From Selaginella moellendorffii (taxonomy: Eukaryota; Streptophyta; Lycopodiopsida; Selaginellales; Selaginellaceae), in assembly GCF_000143415.4 (NCBI RefSeq), contig NW_003314372.1, positions 165,252 to 229,251 of the forward strand: a stretch of 64,000 nucleotides of DNA. Reading direction: 5' to 3'. The translations under genes were made by a program, and so were the position numbers. The notes under the pieces are model-generated. The model worked only from the letters and a program-made list of their open reading frames with translations, had not been told where the DNA came from and ran no database searches. Position 1 is the first letter of the stretch. Each line of letters opens with the position of its first letter. Of this stretch, positions 11,358 through 21,440 are shown in pieces.

Positions 11358-13089
11358 CTAAGCATGCTCAACCAATTGCCCAAACTCGCTGACCACCTTA
11401 TTCAAATGATGACAAAATCGTGTTTGTAATGTCATCACATGACAAATACGAGATAAAGCATCTGCCACCACATTTGATTTTCCTGGATGATGCTCAATAG
11501 GAAACTCCCCAAACTCTATGAGTTTGACTATCCAACGAGCTTGCCTAGTGTTTAACTCTTTCTGTGTGAAAAAATACATAAATGGTTTGTGATCTGTCAA
11601 CACCACGAACACTACACCATAAAGATAATGTTACCACATCTGCAAAGCATGAACAATAGAGAGTAACTCTTGCTCATATGTGGAATAGCGTTGCTTCATG
11701 GAATTTAAAGTTCGACTCTCATATGTAATAAGCTGTCCCTCTTGCATGAGAACTCCTCCCAGTGCATAACCACTCGCATCATATGTCATCTCGTAAGGTT
11801 TTGATGGATCAACAATGCAAAACACTAGAGTTTCACTCAACAATCGTTTTAGCGCCAGAAAACTCTCCTCTTGTGGCTTCTTCCACTCGAATGGCACATT
11901 CTTGTGTAACAACTTCGTCAAAGGAATAGCCACCTCTGCAAACTTATGCTAGAAACATCGATAGTAACTAGCCATACCAAGAAAATTACGCAACTCATCC
12001 ATTATAGTCGATGTCCCCCAATTTTCCACCACAACCACCTTCCTTGGATCCATCTTGACACCCTTAGATGTCACAATATGGCCTAAATATTCCACCTCCG
12101 ACTTTGCAAACTCATATTTACTCTTCGTCGCATAAAGTTTGCTATCTCGGAGTAACAAAAAAACCTTGCGCAAATGCACTTTATGCTCCTCCATATTCTT
12201 GCTAAAAACAAGAATATCATCTAAGAAAATCCCCACAAACTCATGAAGCTAATGCCCAAATACCTTCATTATCAACCGAGTAAATGTGGCTAGTGCATTT
12301 GTCAAACCAAACAGCATAAATGTAAACTCAAAATGTCCAAAGTTTATGTTGAATGCCGTCTTGGAAATAGATGCATCATCCATTGCAATCTAATGATATC
12401 CACTCCTTAGATCAATCCTGGTAAACACTTGTGCTTCACCAAATTTGTTTAGGATATCATCCATACGTGGCATCGGCATCTTATCCTTCACTATCTTCTT
12501 GCTCAAAGCGTAGTAGTGAATACACATCCGCATTGAACCATCCTTCTTCTTCACAAGCAAGACTGGAGCACCAAACGGAAACTTACTTAGTTGAATAAAT
12601 CCAAACTCAAGTAACTCCTTGACTTGTCATTAAACTTTTTGCTCCTCTGCATAACTTAACCGAAATAGACGCCGGTAAATTGGCCTCCAATGTAATCCCA
12701 TGCTCCACACCTCATAACGGAGGCAACCCATGAAGAAGTTCAAATGGAAAAACATTAGAAAACTTGTCAAGTACATCCCATACTGTTGCTTCTCCCCCAC
12801 ACATGCCTTGGTCCCCTAAGTCACGAACAAACAGTAAGTAGCTCAAAAGTGCTTTTCCATTACGATAAGCCCGCTTCAAATATGTAACAAAGAGCATAAC
12901 AACTAGTGGTTGAACACCCTCACCAAACCATACATCTTTAATGCCACTATACTTTAGCGAGACACGCTTAATATTCCACTTTATCTTTGAATCCACCTTC
13001 ACCAACCATGGCATCCCAAGAATGAGATCCACACGATGGATATTTGCGAGATAAAAAGTCTCCACAAGTGTGGTTTTGCCAACCAACAC
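11358..13089 (-). pseudogene. gypsy reverse transcriptase and RNase H, broken
   Basis: MLVGKTTLVETFYLANI starts the segment linking protease to RT; the RT active-site box is FLDDILVFSKN at about 12230 (family form Y/FxDDI). EVEYLGHIVTSKGVKMDP and FLGMASYYRCF mark the RT thumb. RNase H begins with the SKPYEMTYDASGYALGGVLMQ region at about 11800 (Asp of DASG) and ends with HHPGKSNVVADALSR at about 11470. In-frame stops separate the pieces. Confidence 0.88.
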
Positions 13090-13119
13090 TTCTAGCCCCT
13101 CGACACAAGTATCAAAATG

Positions 13120-13347
13120 CTAAGCAAAGGTAGCTACACCTTCCACCATGTATGGAAGAATTCTACGTGTGACCAAGCCATGCTCCACAACAAACTTTGC
13201 TGAAACAAAGTTGTCATCGCTCCCACTATCTAGTAAAATCTGCACTGGATTGCCATAGAACACACCCTCCAGCATTAAAGTTGATTCATAAGTATCCTCG
13301 AGCTCCATCTTATTCCACACACAGTTGAGCTGACGAACAACGATCAA
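13120..13347 (-). pseudogene. gypsy aspartic protease
   Basis: The frame contains PVQILLDSGSDDNFVS, whose LDSGSD is the retropepsin active site (D-S/T-G). It lies between gag and RT on the same strand, as expected. It is separated from both by stops. Confidence 0.8.
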
Positions 13348-13553
13348 AAGTCTCTTCCTCCAACCGGAATGGTCATTCTCGGCATCCTCACGCTACAAAG
13401 TTTGCAACTTTTTAGTATCTGAATTACTATAGTAGAAGATTGGCCATTCTTTTTGTTCTACTGCTTGTTCTTCAACTGCGGCCAATCAGCCTTGTAGTGT
13501 CTAAGTTTGCCATAATGATGACAACTCTATTTATAATTCTTCACAAAGAACTT

Positions 13554-14429
13554 CTACTTCTTGGACCCCTTTGCATCCGAAGTAGTCACCACCAACTTCA
13601 ACTTGTGATGGTTGTTCCCATCCTTGTGTCCACGACGATCATCACGACGATTCTCAATAGAAGGACTCCACGAATGCTTGTGAGACTTGTGCTTGTTATT
13701 GTCAAGTTGACAAGCCGCATAAAAGAGTTCTTCCAAACTCTTTGTAGACTGAGAATGACGCAAGTGTTGCCACATACTTTCACTATGTAGGCCATCAATG
13801 ACGTAGGACTTATTCTGATCTGGATCCTTCGTTGAAACACGACTAATCAAGTGAGTAAGCTTCTCAATATAGTCCCCGAGCGTCATTTTCCCTTGCTGGA
13901 AATGTCGAAGTTCTATACGAGCATTCTCCACATTGTAATGAGGGGCAAAACATAAACAGAAAGCAGCCTCAAACTCATCCATGGTAGACATTGGTGGTTT
14001 CTTATCTGCAATATGAGACTCCTCAAGCCAATGCCACCATTGAAGACCTATATCACGCAAAACCATTGAAATAGCCACTAAAGCCTCTACATCTAAAATT
14101 CCCCTAGTAGCTAAGAACTTCTTCACATTGGCTAACCAAGCAAAACACTCTTCCACACCACCATCACCAAAAAAGGTTGAAATCTTGAGTTGATCTACCA
14201 AAGAAGGCTTACTTGGAGCGCTACTCCGTCCAGCCTCAAGTGCCTCAACACGCCCATGTATGGTATCCATCATGCCATGCATCTCATCTTGCATCTCTTG
14301 CTAATTTCGATTAAGGGCTTGCAACTCATGAACCACATCTTGAATGGTCTAAATCTTTGCAACTTCATTGGCACCATCGTTGGCACCACCATCGACAATA
14401 GGATTCTAGCATTCAGCTTGGTCGGCCAT
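13554..14429 (-). pseudogene. gypsy gag
   Basis: An ATG at 14429 begins MADQAEC and is stopped at once, but the same frame continues with a long open part from 14294 (MQDEMHGMMDTIHGRV...). That part carries a retrotransposon gag core: WLANVKKFLATRG, then AFCLCFAPHYNVENARIEL, then GDYIEKLTHLISR. No zinc-knuckle cysteines survive. The ATG lies directly against the LTR, leaving no room for a tRNA primer-binding site. Confidence 0.82.
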
Positions 14430-14657
14430 TGATCAAGTGCAAAAAGACAAAGATCTAGCCACCCTAGACTATGCTACACCACTCGTGAGGTTCCTCACCA
14501 CTCAACCACCCCCGAGCTACCTCAAAAGCTCCACTGCTCCGCCGCTCTACTGTGAGCCCTAGGGTAGGGTTGAGTCCCTTACCCTAATATGCCTTAATAT
14601 ACCCTTGAGCCTCCCTTTGACCGATGTTGACCATGTGGTCAAAGCTGGCGTCTAACA
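14430..14657 (-). repeat. 5' LTR of the gypsy element, inner end trimmed
   Basis: It matches the 3' LTR but its inner edge stops at TTGATCA and passes straight into gag; the terminal ATAACA of the other copies and the adjacent leader are missing. Confidence 0.85.
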
Positions 14658-15008
14658 ATAGATGTTGCAGCAGCACTACAAAGTCAAAGCTACCCGTGTC
14701 TTCGCTCACAAGACTGAATCAGCCGAGCAAGCCAACAATCTAAAGCTTCATAGAAGAGCTTGCTCAACACATCAAGGGAGGAGGTAAGCAGCCAATTGAC
14801 AAGTTGATGTAGCCAATAAAAGATGAGAAAACAACAAAATACCACATACAATTCTTGAGCTACCTCAAGACAATCACCAAGAAAGTGGATGGAGTCTTAG
14901 GCAAGCAAAATCATCAGCACCACATAATCCAAGAACTCAAGAGTACAATCCTGACTTATACATCCATCGATGCAAAACACATCAACCACTAGGACCAGTG
15001 CATTGACT

Positions 15009-15156
15009 TAACCTACCCTAGGGCTCATAGTGGAACGGCGGCACAATGGAGCTTTTGAGGTAGTTCGGGGGTGGTTGGGTGGTAAGGAATCTCAAGAGGT
15101 GGCGTAGCATAGTCTAGGGCAACTAGATCTTTGTCTTTTTGCACCGGATCATAACA
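15009..15156 (+). repeat. inverted partial LTR copy
   Basis: About 148 bp matching the U3/U5-distal two thirds of the gypsy LTR but in opposite orientation, ending CCGGATCATAACA. No internal region is attached, so it is a truncated solo LTR of a relative. Confidence 0.85.
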
Positions 15157-15475
15157 AGGATATAGGGAGAAGGCTAGAGGCCCAACTTCCCCTGAGCAAG
15201 AAATCAACCTCATTGGGAAGATTTAGACAACTATTATAAATTGGCAGATTAAGTTAATTAGATGACCATGCCCTTTTCAAAAATGAGTTATCAAGAGAGA
15301 GGCAAGGACTTGTGATCAGTCTATAATAATTATCCCTATGGTTATGGATTAAACCCATGCACTGAAGTGCTGAAGTCAACCTGCCAAAATTGACCCAAAT
15401 ACTAACGAATGAGAAAAATAAAACTTTTGATTGATAGAAATATATTACTTTATTACTTTGCAAGATTTATAAAAG
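15157..15475. other. no gene seen
   Basis: About 320 bp between a solo LTR fragment and the chromodomain remnant; short frames only, nothing recognised. Confidence 0.6.
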
Positions 15476-16125
15476 CTAATCTTTATTATGATTCTCATAC
15501 TCTGTGACAAGCTCATGAGCATGTGTAAGATTCCGAAGATGTTCCCAAGTTGATTCACAAGTTGAGTAACCTTTCCACTGAACTAGATATTCCTTCGCAC
15601 GAGCCCGTCTCCAAAACCAAGAATCCAAGATAGACTCAGCTTTATACTCATGTTCACCATCAATGATCACTGGCAGAGGATGAATGTCCATAGAGCATTC
15701 CACAACAGCATGATATGGTGCTAGTAAATTAACATGAAACATATCATGTATCTGAGATAATTCATCCAAAAGATCCAGCTTATAAAATACATCATCAACT
15801 CGCTTCAATACGGAACCGAGTTCGAGACCAAGTTCGAGACGGAGTCCGAGATCTGAAATCGGGTCCAAGACCGAGTCCGAGGTCGAGTCCGAGGTCGGGT
15901 CCGAGATCGGGTCCGAGATCGAGTCCGTGATCGAGTCCGAACCCGAATCCGAAGTCGGATCCGAAATACGGGTTCTACATATCTCGGTAACAACTTCCGA
16001 AATAAAAATCCCTTAATGTTCAAGTTCCAAGAAGATAGCCACACTTGATCTCCCACTTGATAGAATACATCCCGATAATGCTGATCCTTATCACGTCGAT
16101 ACCTATCCGGAACTTTGCCCATCAC
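15476..16125 (-). pseudogene. chromovirus integrase C-terminus with chromodomain, split by a satellite
   Basis: From 16125 downward: RRDKDQHYRDVFYQVGDQVW and KLLPRYVEPVFRI, the GPY/F module of Ty3-type integrase. After an interruption come YKLDLLDELSQIHDMFHVNL and a chromodomain with AESILDSWFWRR, EYLVQWKGYSTCESTWEHL and NLTHAHELV. The interruption at about 15818-15972 is a GAGTCC/GAGATC-type hexamer satellite of the same class as at 8.1-8.8 kb. The rest of the element is absent; the sequence joins the dioxygenase duplication at about 16150. Confidence 0.85.
15818..15972. repeat. hexamer satellite inside integrase
   Basis: Repeats of GAGTCCGAGGTC, GAGTCCGAGATC and similar run for about 155 bp within the integrase frame, giving an Arg/Thr/Ser-rich translation. 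In reverse complement it matches the satellite at 8.1-8.8 kb. Confidence 0.85.
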
Positions 16126-16151
16126 CTCAGTAGCTCTAGTCCAACTTTGGA

Positions 16152-16790
16152 CAATCTTGATCGATTCCTATCGTTTTTCTCCAGCGATTCCAGCACTAGG
16201 TACTACGAGGCAATGCACGATCTGGGAAGAAAGCTGCTGAGATACGTCTCTAGAGGATTAGGCCTGGAATCCAACCGGATCAAGCAATCCCTAGAGGAAC
16301 TCCATCACTCGATGCTGATGAATCGTTATCTTTCATGCCCACAGCCCAAGCTCGTGTTAGCGCTGCGCTCACACACAGACCCAAATGTCATCTCCCTATT
16401 GGTCGACAATGGAGTGCCTGGATTGCAAGTGCTCAAGGACGGCACATGGATCACCGTCCATTCTTTACCCGGTGCAATCGTCATTAACATGGGAGACCAA
16501 CTCGAGGTAAAACGTAGATTTTGGTTTCTTACTTTCTACGTATTTGCACCCCAGATTATAAGCAATGGTAAATACAAGAGTGCCGAGCATCGTGCGTCGG
16601 CCAATTCTGATTCCACCAGATATTCCATTGCAAGCCACAGCCGGCTGGACCGTTGATCACGCCCTTCCCCGAGCTTGTCAATCCCCAGGATGAGTCGCAG
16701 TTTCAAGCCGTGTGCTACCGGGATTACCTCGCCATCTTTTTCGCCATGCAGGCGAGTGGTAAATCTGTCATCACCCAGGTAAAGAAGTAA
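16152..16790 (+). pseudogene. 2OG-Fe(II) dioxygenase, 5'-truncated copy
   Basis: A near-identical copy of exons 2-3 of the gene at 18554-19705, starting inside intron 1 (CAATCTTGATC at 16152 matches 19057). Exon 1 is missing; chromovirus integrase sequence lies in its place. The iron ligands of exon 2 are present (HTDPNVISLL), but exon 3 has a 10-bp deletion at about 16636 relative to the intact copy, which shifts the frame after STRYSIA. It cannot encode a complete enzyme. Confidence 0.88.
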
Positions 16791-17604
16791 AAAATATGTA
16801 GCCCTATCAGTTGTTTAAAAGACCTTCATTGACTTTCCATTTGTTGACTTTGCCGGTGCCTCGGTTCTCAGTCTCTCAGCTCTCACCAGGAATGTATATA
16901 CAGCTGCGTATATACACCTTATTTTTTTTTCTCCTCCTGGTTTCCTTGGCTTGCGCACTTTGCATTTTCCCACCAAGCCATTCATGCGCTTTGAGCACCT
17001 CTTCTGACTCTTCTGCTCAAGCTTCCTCATTCCTTTGGTGGAACGCACCGAAAGCTTGACGAGGAAAAGCACCAGACCTCGGGGTATCATACGCTATCTC
17101 CTCTTTGCCCTTTCTTACTTCCTTCGCTCAGGCCTTACAGCCTTTGAGTGGTGCTAGTTCACTACATCCTCGAGAACCTGGGGACGGATTTTGAGCAATC
17201 TCACGTCAAGCCTGCGTTGGAGGATGCCTTTAGAAGGTGTGTTTTATTTTATCTCATATTACCGATCAGGGTGGACGGTGAAGTGAGTGCGCTAAGACTA
17301 GAAGCGTTCCAGCACACGAAGCTCACAGTGTGGGTTCACGATGGATGGATTTACACTGGTAGTAGTGCCCGAGTTCTACTCTCCAGATCTTTCAAGCCAG
17401 TCTACTTGCATTCGTGGGATAAGAGAAACATCATGATAAGACGCTCTATAGTTCCTGAAAGCGAAGAAGAGATTTTGGATTACTTCCATATGGTAATTAG
17501 ACATGAGCATTCTCAGGATTGATATCCTTCTCTCGTTTTGTTTTTCCAGAAACACGTACAAGAGGATGATGCCTTTGTGGCGATTTCTTCAGATCATATA
17601 TGGA
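16791..17604 (+). pseudogene. unknown locus, duplicated copy 1
   Basis: This continues the duplication and matches 19730-20573. Coding-like pieces include HYILENLGTDFEQSHVKP, SARVLLSRSFKPVYLHSWD and PESEEEILDYFHM, separated by possible short introns. Homology ends at 17604, in the middle of what looks like an exon in copy 2. I do not recognise the protein. Relative to copy 2 it lacks the segment around 20195-20260. Confidence 0.45.
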
Positions 17605-18553
17605 TCTGACACTTAGTGAGTGAGACCCCAAAACCACTCACACAAATTTGTGGACCCCTAGAGAGCAAGCGTACAAACAAAATGATGCACGCAACATTGA
17701 CGTCACTGGAGATTTCATCACAAAGAACGAACTGGAGGGCGAGTGTGTTTTAGGACCGCAACTAAGCCAGCTCCAAGATTTTGATTCATCTTCCCTGGCT
17801 CAAAGTCATTTATCCCACCCTAGTCATCCTCCATAAACTTTTTCCATCTCCATATATTACATGCTATTCACCTCCCACCACATTTATGTTTATCATTTTT
17901 TTTGAGATAGGCTTACAGTAGAAATGTCTCCCTTTCTTTGAGGCAAGTCTGAGAGACTTTTGGAGGAGATATATCCATCCTAATGCATTCTCTTGTTTAC
18001 TAACTTGTTGCATGCAAGTTTTAGGTTGCCAAAGTAGAAAAACCTTTTTCTAATCACTTTGAACACTAAGATTGGCATAACAAAAGAAGGACATGCAATA
18101 AAGATAAAAAACAAAAAAAATACTTAAGCATTAAATTCTAGATCTGGCAACAGATCTAGATATAAAAGAATTAATAAACAAAATGCACAATTCCACAAAA
18201 TGCATTGCTAAAAAACCTTGCCTTTTGAGATAATATATAGTGCCCTTTACAAATCTGAATGCTCAATAGGTTTATTAATTGGGGTTTAGACCTCAAATTT
18301 TTTTTATAAATTTATGCAAGAAAACATTTATCATTTATTCCTATGTCGTAATTTTGAAAAGCAAATAGGATTGGAACTACTTTGCTCGTCTCAATTGTTT
18401 ACAATCGAAACACTGAGGCTTTGTGAGCTAAAATGCATTCTAACTACCGAGCCTCTGGAAAATGCCAAGAAAGAAGTGTGATCTTTGAGAGATCTTCGTC
18501 AACAAAAGTCAAATTTTAGGATATTCTAAGCGTCTTGCTCCAATATTCTGGCT
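17605..18553. other. AT-rich spacer, no gene seen
   Basis: Low-complexity AT-rich sequence up to the dioxygenase start; no convincing frame, repeat or RNA gene. Confidence 0.6.
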
Positions 18554-19705
18554 ATGGCGCTGGCTTCCATCGACCTCTACGCGCAAGCCATTCCTGTCCA
18601 GGATCTTCTCGCGCAAGGAATCACGAGTGTGCCAGAGGCTTACATACAGCCCCACCCTCCAATCTATGGCTCGCAGCGTGGCAATTCGACTCAGATCCCG
18701 GTGATTGACCTGACGCTGCCCGAGGAGGAGATCACCGATACGATCGCGAGGGCGTGCAAGGATTGGGGCTTCTTTCAGGTGATCTCTCACGGCGTGGCGC
18801 AGGAGATTGTTGATGGGATGCTCCAGGCGGCCAAGGATTTCTTCGATCTTCCCATGGCAGTGAGGATGAAATATTTCAGCGCCACGCCGGTCCCCAAGAC
18901 CACCGGCTACTCGGTCAGATTCGACAACTCGAGCGTCGTGGATTGCCGAGATTTCCTCTTCCAGAGCCTTTGCTATCCTCCGTCTAGCGATGCCGTTAAA
19001 GAATCGTGCCCGAGCGATCCTCCACACTACCGGTGAGCGCAAATTTTCCGAGAATGCAATCTTGATCGATTCCTATCGTTTTTCTCCAGCGACTCCAGCG
19101 CTAGGTACTGCGAGGCGATGCACGATCTGGGAAGAAAGCTGCTGAGATACGTCTCTAGAGGATTAGGCCTGGAATCCAACCAGATCGAGCAATCCCTAGA
19201 GGAACTCCATCACTCGATGCTGATGAATCGTTATCTTCCATGCCCACAGCCCGAGCTCGTGCTAGCGCTGCGCTCACACACAGACCCAAATGTCATCTCC
19301 CTATTGGTCGACAATGGAGTGCCTGGATTGCAAGTGCTCAAGGACGGCGCATGGATCACCGTCCATTCTTTACCCGGCGCAATCATCGTCAACATGGGAG
19401 ACCAACTCGAGGTAAAACGTAGATCTTGGTTTCTTACTTCTTACGTATTTGCACCCCAGATTATGAGCAATGGTAAATACAAGAGCGCCGAGCATCGCGC
19501 GTTGGCCAATTCTGATTCCACCAGATATTCCATCGCGAGCTTCTTCGAGCCACCGCCGGCTGGACCGTTGATCGCGCCCTTCCCCGAGCTTGTCAATCCC
19601 CAGGATGAGTCGCAGTTTCAAGCCGTGTGCTACCGGGATTACCTCGCCATCTTTTTCGCCAAGCAGGCGAGTGGTAAATCTGTCATCACCCAGGTAAAGA
19701 AGTAA
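18554..19705 (+). CDS. 2-oxoglutarate/Fe(II)-dependent dioxygenase
   Basis: Exons 18554-19032, 19090-19411 and 19460-19705 join in phase to give 348 residues. The N-terminal DIOX_N-type domain shows IPVIDLTLP and ACKDWGFFQVISHGV; the catalytic jelly roll has the HxD...H iron ligands (HTDP, then KSAEHRA) and RYS (STRYSI) for 2-oxoglutarate. These cytosolic enzymes hydroxylate or desaturate small molecules such as flavonoids and hormones; the substrate here cannot be told. Intron 2 is only 48 bp, a multiple of three and free of stops, but splicing restores the family motif GDQLE-IMSNGKYKS, so it is taken as real. The end at the VITQVKK stop is the first in frame. A truncated copy lies 2.4 kb upstream. 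Confidence 0.9.
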
Positions 19706-20950
19706 AAAATATGTAGCCCTGTCTATCTGGATCAGTTGTTTAAAAGACCTTCATTGACTTTCCATTTGTTGACTTTGCTGGTGCCTCGGTTCTCAGTCTC
19801 TCAGCTCTCACCATGAATGTATATACAGCTGCGTATATACACCTTTTTTTTCTCCTCCTGCTTTCCTTGGCTTGCGCACTTTGCATTTTCCCACAAGGCC
19901 ATTCATGCGCTTTGAGCACCTCTTCTGACTCTTCTGCTCAAGCTTCCTCATTCCTTTGGTGGAACGCACCGAAAGCTTGACGAGGAAAAGCACCAGGTAT
20001 CATACGCTAGCTTGTTCCTACCATCGCCCTATCTCCTCTTTGCCCTTTTTTACTTCCTTCGTTCAGGCGCCGATCATTGGTTCACTACGTCCTCGAGAAC
20101 CTGGGGACGGATTTTGAGCAATCTCACATCAAGCCGGATGCCTTTAAAAGGTGTGTTTTATCTCATATTTTTCAAGTATTCTCATTACAGCTAGTTCACC
20201 GATCCAGTTTTCGACGATACGTGGAATGAATTTGAAGCGTTCCAACACACGAAGTTCAACAGTGTGGTCGTCCTGGTTCACGATGGATAAATTTACACTG
20301 CTGGAACTAGGTAGTAGTGCCCGAGTTCTACCCTCCAGATCTTTCAAGCCAGTCTACTTGCATTCGTGGGATCATCAAGTGAAGAGAAACATCATGATAA
20401 GACGCTCTATAGTTCCTGAAAGCGAAGAGGAAATTTTGGATTACTTCCATATGGTAATTAGACATAGGCATTCTCAGGATTGATATCCTTCTCTCCTTCT
20501 CTCGTTTTGTTTTTCCAGAAACACGTACAAGAGGACGATGCCTTTGTGGCGATTTCTTCAGATCATACATGGAGCTTGCTCAACTCTTTTGATGCGTTTA
20601 TACCCGTTGTAGAGACCGACATAGACGCTGTGGTAAATTCATCCCAAACTTCGCTTTAGAAACTAAGTTTCTTCCTTCAGGGCTTGGTGACAGCGTGCAA
20701 ATCAATGCTGGGGCGATACATGGATCGGAGCAAAATTGTTATAGTGATCACGCTCCAGAAAGACGCGCATCTGGCCTTGAAGGATCTGCCAAATGGTCCA
20801 AATGGTAAGTTGCATGCTAAGGCATGCATGAATCTTTCCTTCTCTTCCTAGTTCACGAGCATCGAGTGCCTGGATTTTGTTAAGTTCCTGAGAATAACCT
20901 TTTGTTTCCAGCTTGATCATCTTCTACTGCAGAGGATACTATAGCCTAAG
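19706..20950 (+). pseudogene. unknown locus, duplicated copy 2
   Basis: Coding-like segments follow one another with possible 45-60 bp introns: HYVLENLGTDFEQSHIKP (about 20083), FDDTWNEFEAFQHTKF (about 20210), LPSRSFKPVYLHSWDHQVKR (about 20325), PESEEEILDYFHM, then HVQEDDAFVAISSDHTW (about 20525) and LVTACKSMLGRYMDRSKIV (about 20685). One of the joins requires passing a stop at about 20288 (after VLVHDG). I do not recognise the family. It may be a decayed gene or one whose exons I have mis-joined. Part of it is repeated at 16791-17604. Confidence 0.4.
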
Positions 20951-21440
20951 GCTCATCGTTTGTTCTTTTTTGCTGCTGCTAAATCACTGGATTCCAGTGG
21001 AGCAGACTCCCGAGACGCGTTTGGGCTCCTCCAAAATCCATGTGACGAAAGCGCGATCAAAGTTTCAACATCGCTGCGCTATTGAGCTCACCAGATCTAG
21101 ACCGTGAGGATGAGCGAGGAGGACAAAGAAAGCTTTCCAGCGATCCAACCAGCGAGAGGAGGATAGGGAGATGTAACTTCGAGTGTTCTTCCAAGAGCGC
21201 ATCTAGGAATCTAATTTTGTCCATATCAATCTCATGTGGTTCCCGAATTATTAGGCACACTCCCACACTTTTGGGAACTCCTAGTCTTCCACGGTCGCCA
21301 TCACCGACGAGCGAGAATCTCAAAGGAATCTAGACTGGAGAATGGGGGATTTGACAATGTGATCCACGAGCATAGGTAAGTGTGAGTGATCTTACAGAGG
21401 ATCGATCGATCGAGCAAGGCATCCGAGAGAGATTTGCATC
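20951..21440. other. intergenic, no gene seen
   Basis: About 490 bp before the ureide permease start; presumably its promoter and 5' UTR. No motif I would name. Confidence 0.5.

Larger units (their letters stand above)
9789..14657 (-). mobile_element. Ty3/gypsy LTR retrotransposon, defective
   Basis: The element reads on the minus strand in the order gag, protease, reverse transcriptase, RNase H, integrase, which is the Ty3/gypsy order. It is bounded by direct repeats at 9789-10021 and about 14430-14657 that begin TGTTAG and, in the complete copy, end ATAACA on the element strand. A polypurine tract abuts the 3' LTR. Flanks read GTAGA on the left and ATAGA on the right, a possible imperfect 5-bp target duplication. 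Every coding domain carries stops or frameshifts, and the integrase core has Lys where the catalytic Glu is expected. It is inactive. Confidence 0.9.
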
